NCBI RefSeq assembly: GCF_023498005.1
Contig: NZ_CP097289.1
Coordinates: 3,658,001-3,722,000 of the forward strand
Source of the DNA: Streptomyces durmitorensis
Lineage (GTDB): Bacteria; Actinomycetota; Actinomycetes; Streptomycetales; Streptomycetaceae
Direction: 5' to 3'
Length of the DNA: 64,000 bases
This document shows positions 18,001-25,358 of this stretch, one piece after another. Numbering within the stretch: the first letter of the stretch is position 1; every line of letters begins with the position of its first letter. Both the position numbers and the translations under genes were made by a program. The notes below the pieces were generated by a model. That model did no database searches and was not told the origin of the DNA. It was given only the letters and a program-made list of their open reading frames with translations.

Positions 18001-18922
18001 TGACTTCCGCCAGGCGCTCGAACTCGACGAGCACACGCTGGCGCTGCGGCTCCGCGTCCTCGGCCAGGACCACCAGCGGACCCTGATGACGGAGAACAAC
18101 GTCGCCATCGACGTCCGCGAAACAGGCGACTATGTAGGGGCACGCGCCCGCCAGCAGGCCGTTCTCGACGCCTACCGCGACGTGTTCGGCCGCGGCAACC
18201 CCGCGACGATCAGCACGATGCGCCAGCTCAGCGAGGCCAGCCGCAAGGCCGGCGACCACGCACAGGCCCTGGAGCTCGCCACCGAGGCGTACTCCAAGTT
18301 CACCCGACGGTACGGCGACACCCACCCCTCGTCGCTGTCCGCCGCCCTGACCCTGTCGGTGGCGCTGCGCCAGAACGGCGACCTGAACGCGGCGCGCGAA
18401 CGGGGCGTCAAGGCCTGCCGGGAGTACCGCAACATCTTCGCCCCGCACCACCCGCACGTCCTGGCCGCGGACGTCGACCTCGCCGTCACGCTGCGGCTGC
18501 TCGGCCAGCCCGACGAGGCACGCCGCCTCGACGAGGCAGCGCTCTCCTCGCTCACCGAACGCCTGGGCGAGGCCCACCCCATCGCCCTGGCCACCGCCAT
18601 CAACCTGGCGAGTGACCTGGCCGCCCTCGGTGACCACCACGCGGCGCGCGTACTGGGCGAACGGACCCTGGAGCTCTGCCTGCGCACCCACGGCGAGGAC
18701 CACCCCACCACGCTGGCGTGTGCGGGGAACCTCGCGATGGACATGATCGAGCTGGGCGAGGAGACCGAGGGTGCCGCGCTGCGCGCCGACACCCTGGCGC
18801 GGATGGAACGCGTCCTGGACGCTCCCCGGCTCCTCACGGAGCCAGGCACCCCGCACCCGGCGACCCTTCAGGCCAAGGCGGGCCAGCGGGCCAACTGCGA
18901 CATCGACCCGGTGCCGCTCTAG
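15014..18922 (+). CDS. vWA-like / STAND NTPase / TPR protein (FxSxx-COOH system TPR family)
   Basis: A 1,302-residue signalling ATPase. Residues about 25-260 resemble the SAV_2336-type N-terminal module with a degenerate vWA fold (AVLVIDGHLTMKVW where DxSxS would be expected; ILVLTDG; AVVHVLPQQLWFRTG). A NB-ARC/STAND domain follows: Walker A GMGGVGKT at about 506 and Walker B LLIFDNAD at about 582, then GTILVTSRNRRW. From about 855 to 1260 there are repeated TPR units of about 42 residues (ARRAFGEEDPTTLDAAHNLG and variants). The start at 15014 has GAGGG 6 bases upstream; longer frames to 14786 look non-coding. Members of this family occur with FxSxx-COOH peptide loci. It forms an operon with the VMAP gene (gap 295). 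Confidence 0.83.
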   Translation: MHDDGGQRQGPAARARHEAASVLGRLGRARLGQSGRQERAEAVLVIDGHLTMKVWDQAVTDLVDELNREGNFARVRVVRLRGTDETGPARLGPAEPLGGAGDLRRVILVLTDGLAAGWRSGAVMTLLRAWGRTCPVAVVHVLPQQLWFRTGLDVCRVRLRADRPWAANSELDWELREAPVESHDPDEPDAEGDAVLVPVLALTNRWAEVWTQLVMGPEPRWLEMSAIRAREWKRRPDAARALPWTDDVPDPLSTVPASERVSDFRAGASPTAFTLATRLSAVPLSLPLIRRVLATTPGAGPVHASELLMSGLVRPSGAQGEEVTDVAFSFAPNIREELLALGRRSDTARILHDVRALLADGADGAQSPSLLPSPAEPLDTLAMPRVNSRNIGFLRVELAALRALSGRFMQRAALLAGVLGWHDRRYAVSLEKSGSHPVSRPDPEGASVMSTTPQQTVEGDRTSQPRVWGNLPPRNPNFTGRTELLETLGERLREGTTTVLPEAIHGMGGVGKTQLAIEYAYRHQGEYDIVWWIPSERPGQIGQALVELAGRLGIETSTEANIAGPAVREALREGRPFSRWLLIFDNADNPEQVRHYFPTGGNGTILVTSRNRRWGLVGGSLEVDVFTREESKELLRHSGPPLQEDEADQLAEALGDLPLALEQAAAWRAETGMPASEYLRLFENKRTELLETSPPPDYQLPVAAAWNVSLDHLETRSPSALRLLQLCSYFAPDPISRSIFSGLGNSSIFPELDATLNDPMRLARAIREVNRYSLARIDHRTNSIEMHRLVQLVLNNRMSPEEQSRMRHGAHTLLAAADPKAPTTAANWPRYAELYGHVIASEAIKSDQPWVRQLVMNIAKYLYYWGDHEVSLDFSEQAWETWQTVFGEEDQQTLLMGQWLCYIYWVLGRHGEAVELVAKLQDIYRRTAPEGREDIREDALAAIGLEAAVRRVEGEFAIGAQLDATVYERARRAFGEEDPTTLDAAHNLGTSLRQAGDFRQALELDEHTLALRLRVLGQDHQRTLMTENNVAIDVRETGDYVGARARQQAVLDAYRDVFGRGNPATISTMRQLSEASRKAGDHAQALELATEAYSKFTRRYGDTHPSSLSAALTLSVALRQNGDLNAARERGVKACREYRNIFAPHHPHVLAADVDLAVTLRLLGQPDEARRLDEAALSSLTERLGEAHPIALATAINLASDLAALGDHHAARVLGERTLELCLRTHGEDHPTTLACAGNLAMDMIELGEETEGAALRADTLARMERVLDAPRLLTEPGTPHPATLQAKAGQRANCDIDPVPL

Positions 18923-18943
18923 CCGTTCCAGCCGTTCCAGCCG

Positions 18944-18990
18944 TGAGTGGGCGGGCGGTGCGGATGTCATCCGCACCGCCCGCCCACTCA
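18944..18990. terminator. 22-bp perfect bidirectional terminator between convergent operons
   Basis: The arms 18944-18965 and 18969-18990 are exact reverse complements (22 bp) around a 3-base loop GTC. The hairpin lies 21 bases after the NTPase stop and 16 bases past the HExxH gene stop, so it can serve both strands. Confidence 0.93.
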
Positions 18991-19006
18991 AGTTCCGCTC
19001 ACGCCG

Positions 19007-20908
19007 TCACTCGGCGCCCCGCACACCGTCCCGCACGCCGTCGCGCGCCAGCCACGCCGCCAGACGCACCGGGTCCGCTCCCTGCCCCGTGGCGTTGCGC
19101 AGCGCGCCCTGCACGGCGCACGCCCGCTCCGGATGGTTCCGCAGCAGCCAGGAGGCGCCCTCGTGGGCCTCGTCACCGGCAAGGGCACGCCCCAGACCGG
19201 CCCAGGCGCCGAACGGCGTCCCCGTCCCCGACAGCAGTGCGGCGAAGGCGCCCCGCGCCCCGGCCAGGTCGCCGCGTGCCAGCAGCACGTCGGCGTCCTC
19301 GGCCCCCTCAGCTCCTCGCCCGTCCCCACCGGCGCCGCTGAGGCGATGCCGGGCCAGGACGGCCGCGGTGTCCAGGAAACGGGCCCCGGCATCCGGTACG
19401 AGGACGGGCTCACCGGCAAGAACGGGCGGGGGACGGTCGTCCCGCCGTCGCCAGGCCCGCACCGCCTCCTGAACCGCGGCGGCGGGCGGCCGCAGATGGT
19501 GCGCACGCCAGCGGGCCCGGTGGTCGGCCGCCACCTCCTGGGCCAGCCGCAGCTCGGCGGCGGGCACCGACTCGTCACTCCACTCGGCGCAGCGCTCGCG
19601 CAGGGCGTCCAGAACCTGCCGCCCCAAGGGCGTCAGCCGTTCGTGCGTACGCACCAACTCCACCGTGGACGACACCTGCGTACGCCACAGCGCGAACTCG
19701 AAGTGCGTGAGCCCGGCCTGCGCGGGGTCGGCGGACTGCCGGTGGGAACGCCAGAAGCGCGTCACACCGGCAAAGGCGTAGATGCCCTGGAGCAGTCCGC
19801 CCAGGGGGCGCGGGTCGTCGCGCCACGGTGCGTAGAACAGCTCCTCCGCAAGGCCAGGACCGGGATGGGGGCCAAGACCCGGGCCGGTCAGATTCAGCGG
19901 TCGCAGCCGCATCAGGCTGCCCAGCTTGATGTGCTGGAATTCGTGCACCAGCGTGGCGGCGAGCTGCGTCGCGTCGTCGGGGCGGGACGCCATGACACCG
20001 CCGAAGGCATCCCCCGCGGTCACACTGTGCGGCCGGAACCGCTCTCTCGCCGGAGTCGGCGTCACCGACATCAGGCCGACGCGCATCGCCTCGGCGCTCT
20101 CCGGCTCGTCACGCAGCAGCAGCTCCCACGCATCGGTGAGCATGCCCTGCCACACCCGCGCGTCCGTCTCGGACAGGAACAGCGGCTCGCTCGGCTGCGG
20201 GAACGTCCGGTAGGGGTCGAACTCCTCAAGGGCCAAGCACTTTTGAGGCCTCTTCACTCCCAGCGAGAGCCGACGCACGGCACGCCACCCCGGCGCGCCG
20301 CCCTCGCGCCCCGGCCCGACCACGACCGCGCCCTGCTCCCCGATGATCCGCAACTTCCCCTCACGGGAGACGACTTGGGCCGTGCTCCACGACTCCGCCA
20401 CCTTGAGCTCCGCACATCCCACCGTCGGCAGGAACGCGATGCCGCGGCGCACCGGCACGGCGACCGAGAAGTCCAGACCGGCCCGAGCCCCCGCCGACGC
20501 GGCCAGCGCCGACAGATGCCCCGCCACCGCCCACATGGGCGCGTCCTCGAAGGAGGCGCCTCTGAGCTGACGCAGCGCCAAAGACAGCCACATCCCCGTG
20601 TGCGGGGACATCAGAATGTCCTCGAACACGTCCGGAGCCGTCCGCTGGGCGCGCTCGAGCAGGGCCCAGGCCTCGCGATACGACAGGGCGGCCGCGCCTG
20701 CCGGAGGCGTCGGACCCTCCGCTGAGACGCCGCCCCCGGAAAGACCGTCGTACAGCGCCCTCAGCAACAGCATGCGGCGGCTGCGCTCGGCAGCGAGCAG
20801 TTCCACCACCACGGCTCGGCCGCCCTCACCCCGTGCGAGGGCCCGGAACCCGGCAGCCGAAAGCCGGTGGACCGGCAGTTCCACCGATCCCGCGGACCTA
20901 CGCGCCAT
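19007..20908 (-). CDS. HExxH-motif peptide-modification enzyme (predicted alpha-KG-dependent peptide hydroxylase family)
   Basis: A 633-residue protein of the actinobacterial HEXXH-motif family associated with ribosomally made peptides. The motif VHEFQHIKLG places H322, E323 and H326 as metal ligands; the third ligand is not clear from one sequence (candidates are His in GPHPG, RSHRQ or THFEF). The stretch YAPWRDDPRPLGGLLQG lies about 30 residues further on and is characteristic of the family. Members are now described as alpha-ketoglutarate-dependent peptide beta-hydroxylases rather than proteases. The C-terminal 120 residues are Ala-rich and helical. Its gene directly follows that of a 70-residue peptide (gap 32), the likely substrate. 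ATG 20908 has a weak ribosome binding site. Confidence 0.78.
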   Translation of the reverse strand: MARRSAGSVELPVHRLSAAGFRALARGEGGRAVVVELLAAERSRRMLLLRALYDGLSGGGVSAEGPTPPAGAAALSYREAWALLERAQRTAPDVFEDILMSPHTGMWLSLALRQLRGASFEDAPMWAVAGHLSALAASAGARAGLDFSVAVPVRRGIAFLPTVGCAELKVAESWSTAQVVSREGKLRIIGEQGAVVVGPGREGGAPGWRAVRRLSLGVKRPQKCLALEEFDPYRTFPQPSEPLFLSETDARVWQGMLTDAWELLLRDEPESAEAMRVGLMSVTPTPARERFRPHSVTAGDAFGGVMASRPDDATQLAATLVHEFQHIKLGSLMRLRPLNLTGPGLGPHPGPGLAEELFYAPWRDDPRPLGGLLQGIYAFAGVTRFWRSHRQSADPAQAGLTHFEFALWRTQVSSTVELVRTHERLTPLGRQVLDALRERCAEWSDESVPAAELRLAQEVAADHRARWRAHHLRPPAAAVQEAVRAWRRRDDRPPPVLAGEPVLVPDAGARFLDTAAVLARHRLSGAGGDGRGAEGAEDADVLLARGDLAGARGAFAALLSGTGTPFGAWAGLGRALAGDEAHEGASWLLRNHPERACAVQGALRNATGQGADPVRLAAWLARDGVRDGVRGAE

Positions 20909-20940
20909 GGGCCGTCCGCCACGGCTCCGCGGCGATCCCG

Positions 20941-21153
20941 TCAGTCGAACCGCGACGGGCCTCCGTACGTGTTCGTGATGGCCTGGGCATCATCGATGTG
21001 ATGCAGCAGGGATTCGAGCGACCCCGCGATGGCACTGCCGTCCATGGAGAGCAGCGCTTCAAGAGAAACCCCCGAGAGATCTACGAGATCGGACTCGACG
21101 GCAGGCATCGATTGCTCCACGGCTGCCAAGTCCCCTCCCGTGATTCCGTGCAT
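20941..21153 (-). CDS. 70-residue FxsA-like precursor peptide (atypical C-terminus)
   Basis: A small acidic peptide with no signal sequence. Its middle (LVDLSGVSLEALLSMDGSAI, then AGSLESLLHHID) follows the leader pattern of FxSxx-COOH peptides, in which a run of L-xx-L-x-x-L with DxS precedes a variable core. The expected terminal F-x-S-x-x is absent: the peptide ends in NTYGGPSRFD. It begins at ATG 21153 with GGGGGAAAGGG upstream. The gene is followed by the HExxH enzyme and preceded by the trypsin-like protease, all on one strand. It is therefore proposed as the substrate of that enzyme, with modification near the Tyr/Asn/Asp-containing tail. The product has not been recognised. Confidence 0.68.
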   Translation of the reverse strand: MHGITGGDLAAVEQSMPAVESDLVDLSGVSLEALLSMDGSAIAGSLESLLHHIDDAQAITNTYGGPSRFD

Positions 21154-21232
21154 GCGCCATCCCTTTCCCCCTCATGATGGCCCAGCACGGCACGCGGCGA
21201 AACCCCGCGTCCGAGCCGTGCCCGACATCAAG

Positions 21233-22300
21233 TCAGCAGTATCGCTTGGCCAGTTGAGCCGCCTCACGGTCGACACCGGCCACTTCGGCCGACTGCCCCT
21301 CCAGGAGCCGGACAGTCTCCAGGAGCTGATCCAGAGTGCCTCGGTAGCGCAGACAGGTGCGCACGATGCCGTAGATGTCCATCTTGAGCCGGGGGTCTCT
21401 TGGCCGGTTCGCGGCGATCTCCGAGTCGATGCTGGCGAGCACGAGCCCCAGTCCGTTGGCGTCTCCGAGCGAGGGGATCTTCACCAACGCGTCGACAAGG
21501 CCCATGAGTTCACGCAAGGGCAGGTCGGAGGGGAGGGCAGCCAGGCTCACGGGAGCCGCCGAACCCTCCGGATCCCCCGCGGAACCGAGCCCTCCACGCA
21601 GCGGAAGGCCCGCTTCCCGATGGAGGTGCGCCAACTCGGCCGAGGACAACACGTCGTACCAGTGCTCCACCCTGCTGGCCGCGAGCCGCCCCAGTCCGTC
21701 CGAGCGGTGGTGGGCACTGATCACACCGATCACCGCGTCGCCGGACCAGACCACCGCGCCGGACATTCCCTCCCAGGGCGAGCGCTCGGGTTCGGGGTCC
21801 GCGCGCGGCGCGAGAACGGCCAGTTCGAGTGTGCCCTCGCGGCGGTTGGACAGGACGGATACGGTTCCCGACGCATGGCAGGAGTCCCGGTACTGACTGG
21901 GAGCCCCGTCGTCGAGCAGGCGCATGCGGTCGTCCCGCAGCTTGAAGCGCGGGAAGCCCATCGCACTGACGGGCAGCACCACATCGCTCTCGGGCACGGC
22001 CGCGTAGCGGGGCGTCTCGATGCACCCGGAACCGGGTGGCGTCGTCATGATCTCAAGCAGCGCGATGTCCGCGGCCTCGGCGAGCAGCACGACGCGTACG
22101 TCGGCGCTCCACTCCCCCGGCAGATCGGCGTCGAAGCGCACCCGCACCGACGTCGCGGGACCGGTGACCACATGCGCGGCGGTCAGCACGGCCCTGTCCC
22201 CCACGCGGTATCCGGACCCACGGCGCCCAGGCGCCGGGCCCGGCCTCTCCACCAGCACTTCGGCGACCCGCGCCGCCTCAAGCCCCTCCGACACGGACAT
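21233..22300 (-). CDS. Trypsin-like serine protease with C-terminal EAD2 adaptor domain
   Basis: A 355-residue cytoplasmic protein (no signal peptide). The chymotrypsin-fold catalytic triad is visible: His43 in LTAAHVV, Asp78 in ADIALLE and Ser180 in WEGMSGAVVW. A Gly/Pro linker (about 232-256) joins it to an EAD2 domain at about 262-345 (LRELMGLVDALVKIPSL ... IVRTCLRYRGTLDQLLETVRLLEG). EAD2 is also the first domain of the VMAP protein at 13231; matching adaptors imply recruitment of the protease to that protein. Intracellular trypsin-like effectors of this type are known from Streptomyces conflict-type loci. The gene follows the trypco2 gene by 11 bases. Confidence 0.85.
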   Translation of the reverse strand: MSVSEGLEAARVAEVLVERPGPAPGRRGSGYRVGDRAVLTAAHVVTGPATSVRVRFDADLPGEWSADVRVVLLAEAADIALLEIMTTPPGSGCIETPRYAAVPESDVVLPVSAMGFPRFKLRDDRMRLLDDGAPSQYRDSCHASGTVSVLSNRREGTLELAVLAPRADPEPERSPWEGMSGAVVWSGDAVIGVISAHHRSDGLGRLAASRVEHWYDVLSSAELAHLHREAGLPLRGGLGSAGDPEGSAAPVSLAALPSDLPLRELMGLVDALVKIPSLGDANGLGLVLASIDSEIAANRPRDPRLKMDIYGIVRTCLRYRGTLDQLLETVRLLEGQSAEVAGVDREAAQLAKRYC

Positions 22301-22311
22301 GGTGACCGGGC

Positions 22312-22620
22312 TCAGCGCTCGCCCGTGGTCTGCTCACCGCTGACCCAGGGCCGTTGATCGGAGCCTCGGACGCGGGGCTCAAGGCTGAGGGTGACGCGGT
22401 GGGTGGTGCTGTGCGTCTGCTGGGCGGAGGCGCCCGCCTCGACGACCCAGAAGCGGATCCTGCCGTCCGCGGTGCCCGACCGCTGCACGGCGAACTCCGC
22501 CTCGAGCTGTACGGGACCCAGCTCGAAGTGCAGTGCGTCGTCCTCGGAGTCCTTGGCCGCGGCCATGGCGGCGGCGAGTTCCCCGCGTAACTGCGCGATC
22601 ATCTCGGCGAGTTCAATCAC
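22312..22620 (-). CDS. Trypco2-domain protein (trypsin-co-occurring)
   Basis: A 102-residue protein with the trypco2 pattern: MIELAEMIAQLRGELAAAM at the start, then LHFELGPVQLEAEFAVQR and GRIRFWVVEAGASA. The trypco2 domain is found next to or fused to trypsin-like proteases in predicted conflict loci and is thought to regulate or deliver the protease. The GTG at 22620 has a GGGG site 6 bases upstream. It is the first gene of the minus operon, followed by the protease, the precursor peptide and the HExxH enzyme, so it likely shares their promoter. Confidence 0.83.
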   Translation of the reverse strand: MIELAEMIAQLRGELAAAMAAAKDSEDDALHFELGPVQLEAEFAVQRSGTADGRIRFWVVEAGASAQQTHSTTHRVTLSLEPRVRGSDQRPWVSGEQTTGER

Positions 22621-22682
22621 GCCGAGCCCCTACCCCCGGCGTGTCGCCTCCACACGACGGTGGCGACACGGGGAAAGCCGAA

Positions 22683-22713
22683 GGGGCCGGCCGGCACGAC
22701 GACGGCCGGCCCC
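22683..22713 (-). terminator. Terminator after the third rodlin gene
   Basis: GGGGCCGGCCG at 22683-22693 pairs with CGGCCGGCCCC at 22703-22713 over a 9-base loop. It lies directly downstream of the rodlin stop codon on the minus strand. Confidence 0.7.
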
Positions 22714-22724
22714 CTGGCGGGCAC

Positions 22725-23132
22725 TCAGTGGTTGTTGGCGCCGTTACCGGCCAGAACCGGGATGTCGTTGATGATGTGCGACAGCGGCTCGTCACCCTTG
22801 GCCTGGGTGGAGTTGTCCGCGCACTGCTGGTTCTGCGGGGCGGACAGGACCGGGATGTCCTGGACGGCGATCGGCACGAGGCCGACGAGCGAGCCGACGT
22901 TCGCCTTGACCGGCAGACCGATGCAGGGCTTGTTCAGCGTGCTCTGGACGAGCGTGGCCTGGGGGCTCAGGTCACCCTTGGTCGCCTGGTTGCCGAACGC
23001 CGAGTCGGCTCCGTTGCCGCTCAGGGACGTGGTGCCCGAGTCGTCGCCGATAGCCAGGGCCTGGGGGGCCATCCCCGCCGAGATTCCGGCGACGGACGCG
23101 GCAATGGCCGCGGAAGCCCACAGCTTCTTCAT
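22725..23132 (-). CDS. Rodlin-family protein (third copy)
   Basis: A 135-residue secreted protein with a Sec signal peptide ([12 protein letters not shown] to QALA) and the rodlin body: [43 protein letters not shown] and [21 protein letters not shown]. Two cysteines are conserved. Rodlins assemble with chaplins into the rodlet layer of aerial hyphae and spores. The two other rodlin genes are at 24796 and 25435; this one is set apart from them by the LCP gene and a small orphan gene. It has its own sigma-BldN-like promoter (23181-23208). Compared with the other two it has slightly different residues ([26 protein letters not shown]). Confidence 0.9.
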   Translation of the reverse strand: MKKLWASAAIAASVAGISAGMAPQALAIGDDSGTTSLSGNGADSAFGNQATKGDLSPQATLVQSTLNKPCIGLPVKANVGSLVGLVPIAVQDIPVLSAPQNQQCADNSTQAKGDEPLSHIINDIPVLAGNGANNH

Positions 23133-23180
23133 TTTGATTCCCTTTCAAGAGCGGGCTCCCTTGGCAGAGCCGCGTGATGA

Positions 23181-23208
23181 TCAACTGCCTGATGGGGTGA
23201 TGGTTGCG
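23181..23208 (-). promoter_or_regulatory. Sigma-BldN-like promoter of the third rodlin
   Basis: Read on the minus strand: -35 CGCAAC (23208-23203), 16-base spacer, -10 AGTTGA (23186-23181). Each hexamer differs from the sigma-BldN consensus (CGTAAC-N16-CGTTGA) at one position. It lies about 50 bases before the ATG at 23132. Confidence 0.6.
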
Positions 23209-23244
23209 ACGTGCGACCCGGTTGGCTCAGTAATCAGACGGCCG

Positions 23245-24333
23245 TCAACGGCACTCCAGCGTGTCCCCCCGGACGGTCGCCGGGCTGCTGAACCTGGGCG
23301 GATCGCTCAGCCTGGCCGTCGAGTTCCGGGCGGTCAGGGGGCGGTCCTGGCTGAGGGCCTTGAAGACCTTTCCTGCCTTGGCCCTGTCCCACTCCAGCGA
23401 GCCGTTCAGCGTCGCGCTGAAGCCGCTGACCGGCACCGTGGTGAACTCCATGGAGGACGCGGGGAGTTTGCCCAGGTCCGACGCGAGGGTCAGGATCTGC
23501 TGGGTGCTGAACCCCCGGTCGACCCGCGCCGAGCCGACCAGCAGCCGGCCGAGCCGTGCCGCCCTGACCGGATCGGCCAGGACGTTCTCCTTGGTCACGC
23601 TGCGCAGCGCGGCGAGCAGGAAGCGCTGCTGGCGCTGGATCCGCCCGAAGTCGGCGCTCGTGTCCACGTGGCGGGAGCGGACGTACTGCAGGGACTGGCC
23701 GCCGCCCAGCAGATGGCTGCCGGGCGCGAGGTCGAGCTTCGTCGTCTTGTCCTTGAGGGCGCGGGGCGTGCAGACCCGCACACCGCCGACCGTCTCCACG
23801 CTGTCCATGAAGCGCCGGAAGTCGAGCTGCAGATACCGGTCGACGCGGACGCCCGTCATCGCCTCGACCGTCCGCACGGAAAGGGCGGGGCCGCCTTCCG
23901 CGTAGGCGCCGTTGATCTTTCCCGGGTGGGCCGCGCGCTCCTGCCCCGTGGCCTCGTCGCGGTGCGCCGGGATGTCGGCGTACGAGTCCCGGGGAAGGCT
24001 GACGACGCTGACGCGGTCCCGCTTCTCGGAGAGATGGACCAGCATGAGCGTGTCCGTGCAGTTGCAGGCGACTCCGCCCGCGTAGAACTCCCGCTTCTCC
24101 TTGCGCGTGATGGTGTCGCGGCCGTCCGTCCCCATCAGGAGGATATTCGTACCGCTTCCCTCGTTCGGTCGGTTCTTCATGTCGCCGAAGACATCGACGC
24201 GTTGAACAGGGAGCGGCAGAGCCGTGGCATTTCCCACTCCAGCGGCGGCGGTGACCAGAAGAACCGCCGGAATGGCCAGACGCAACCTTCGCGCCCGCCG
24301 GGATCCGGTCGGTGAGTAAAGGTGAGTGAGCAA
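23245..24333 (-). CDS. LytR-CpsA-Psr (LCP) family cell-wall glycopolymer ligase
   Basis: A 362-residue membrane-anchored protein with one N-terminal transmembrane segment (RRLRLAIPAVLLVTAAAGVGNA) and an extracytoplasmic LCP domain. LCP signatures are DTLMLVHLSEK-RDRVSVVSLPRDSY, the HPGKINGAYAEGGPAL region, LDFRRFMDSVETVGGVRV and SRHVDTSADFGRIQRQQ. LCP enzymes transfer undecaprenyl-phosphate-linked polymers to peptidoglycan, and the gene lies within the surface island. The start is uncertain: TTG 24333 has CGGAG 6 bases upstream and gives a normal topology; ATG 24528 is possible but runs through unlikely sequence and overlaps the divergent 24515 gene. It lies between two rodlin genes. Confidence 0.85.
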   Translation of the reverse strand: MLTHLYSPTGSRRARRLRLAIPAVLLVTAAAGVGNATALPLPVQRVDVFGDMKNRPNEGSGTNILLMGTDGRDTITRKEKREFYAGGVACNCTDTLMLVHLSEKRDRVSVVSLPRDSYADIPAHRDEATGQERAAHPGKINGAYAEGGPALSVRTVEAMTGVRVDRYLQLDFRRFMDSVETVGGVRVCTPRALKDKTTKLDLAPGSHLLGGGQSLQYVRSRHVDTSADFGRIQRQQRFLLAALRSVTKENVLADPVRAARLGRLLVGSARVDRGFSTQQILTLASDLGKLPASSMEFTTVPVSGFSATLNGSLEWDRAKAGKVFKALSQDRPLTARNSTARLSDPPRFSSPATVRGDTLECR

Positions 24334-24514
24334 GTTGATCTCCGCTGCCGGGGGAACCGGGACGAAGAAAAGGTAAACCGCTCTACGGCAGCGCGGTGCG
24401 TGGGAGTTCGCGGCGCGCACGAACAACAACTCGTTCGCCCTAAGCCGTTCGGTTTCGCCTGATTCCACCGCTGGAACACATGGCTCCACACACGCCTTTC
24501 GATGGCGAGGGAAC

Positions 24515-24709
24515 ATGGCTGACTTCAAGCAGCAGTGGAAGCGTCAAGGCCTCATCCCGGTGAGCAGGGATTCTCCGGAACGCCGCGTCGACGACCCCAT
24601 CTACACGTCGTTGCAGGATTCCTGGGAAAGACAGGGCAAGACCGTTCCTGGCCGACCCGACCAGGAGTGGATGGAACTCATGTCACGCGATCCTTGGCCA
24701 CGGGGCTGA
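24515..24709 (+). CDS. Small hydrophilic orphan protein
   Basis: A 64-residue charged protein (MADFKQQWKRQGLIPVSRD ... QEWMELMSRDPWPRG) with no signal peptide and no recognised domain. The DNA has normal coding GC bias and a ribosome binding site (GAGGGAAC) 4 bases before the ATG. The unit W-x-R-Q-G (QWKRQG and SWERQG, about 30 residues apart) suggests a duplicated segment. It sits between the rodlin genes and runs opposite to its neighbours. Function unknown. Confidence 0.55.
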   Translation: MADFKQQWKRQGLIPVSRDSPERRVDDPIYTSLQDSWERQGKTVPGRPDQEWMELMSRDPWPRG

Positions 24710-24745
24710 CGGCCGGGCGGAGTTGACCGCGAGAGGACGAACGCG

Positions 24746-24778
24746 ACAGCGGGCCGCCGGTGTACGGCGGCCCGCTGT
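24746..24778. terminator. Terminator between the 24515 gene and the rodlin at 24796
   Basis: ACAGCGGGCCGCCG (24746-24759) pairs with CGGCGGCCCGCTGT (24765-24778) over a 5-base loop, a 14-bp perfect stem. It lies between convergent genes and can serve both. Confidence 0.85.
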
Positions 24779-24795
24779 GCACTGCGTGGGGGAGA

Positions 24796-25206
24796 TCAGC
24801 CGTTGCCCGCCCCGTTGCCCGACAGGACCGGGATGTCGGAGAGGATGTGCGACAGCGGCTCGTCGCCCTTGGCCTGCGTCGAGTTCTCGGTGCACTGCTG
24901 GTTCTGCGGCGCCGACAGGATCGGGATGTCCTGGACGGAGATCGGCACGACGCCCACGAGCGAGCCGACGTTCGCCTTGGCCGGCAGGCCGATGCAGGGC
25001 TTGTTGAGCGAGCCCTGGATGAGCGCCATCTGGGGGCTCATGTTGCCGTACGTGGCGGAGTTGCCGAAGGCCTGCTCGGCGCCGTTGCCGCTGAGAGACG
25101 TGGTGCCGTGGTCGTCGCCGATGGCCAGCGCCGACGGAGCAGCGGCGGCCGACATGCCGACGACGGAGACGGCAACCGCAGCTGCAGCCATACCCTTCTT
25201 GATCAC
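24796..25206 (-). CDS. rdlB: Rodlin (RdlB-like)
   Basis: A 136-residue secreted rodlin: signal peptide ([20 protein letters not shown] to SALA) followed by [39 protein letters not shown] and [22 protein letters not shown]. It is nearly identical to its divergent neighbour at 25435. Rodlins organise chaplin fibrils into the paired rodlets that make aerial structures hydrophobic. The divergent pair next to a short and a long chaplin gene is the arrangement of rdlA/rdlB with chpD and chpA in S. coelicolor, which is why the rdlB name is used. A BldN-like promoter is suggested at 25252-25279. Confidence 0.9.
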   Translation of the reverse strand: MIKKGMAAAAVAVSVVGMSAAAAPSALAIGDDHGTTSLSGNGAEQAFGNSATYGNMSPQMALIQGSLNKPCIGLPAKANVGSLVGVVPISVQDIPILSAPQNQQCTENSTQAKGDEPLSHILSDIPVLSGNGAGNG

Positions 25207-25251
25207 AACTAATTCCCTTCTGGAGAAACCCCGTTCGCCGGAGCGCTCTGA

Positions 25252-25279
25252 TTAACTCCACGCCCTCCGCATAGTTGCT
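25252..25279 (-). promoter_or_regulatory. Possible sigma-BldN-like promoter of rdlB
   Basis: On the minus strand AGCAAC (25279-25274), 16-base spacer, AGTTAA (25257-25252). Each hexamer keeps the AAC or GTT core of CGTAAC / CGTTGA. GAGTGAAGC lies 2 bases upstream of the -35 (25290-25282), the same place as on the opposite strand. Confidence 0.45.
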
Positions 25280-25310
25280 CCGCTTCACTCTGATGGCCCA
25301 ACGAAGGTCC

Positions 25311-25343
25311 GAAGAGGGACCGAAGAGGGACCGAAGAGGGCCC
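25311..25343 (+). repeat. Three tandem 11-bp repeats between the rodlin genes
   Basis: The unit GAAGAGGGACC occurs at 25311-25321 and 25322-25332, with a third copy at 25333-25343 that ends in CCC instead of ACC. It lies midway between the two divergent promoters, where a regulator binding site could be. Confidence 0.65.
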
Positions 25344-25358
25344 AACCGAGTGAAGCCC

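Noticed and set aside
24334..24528. Longer start of the LCP protein
   Set aside because: It overlaps the divergent 24515 gene and adds a tail before the membrane segment that no LCP protein needs; TTG 24333 has a ribosome binding site.
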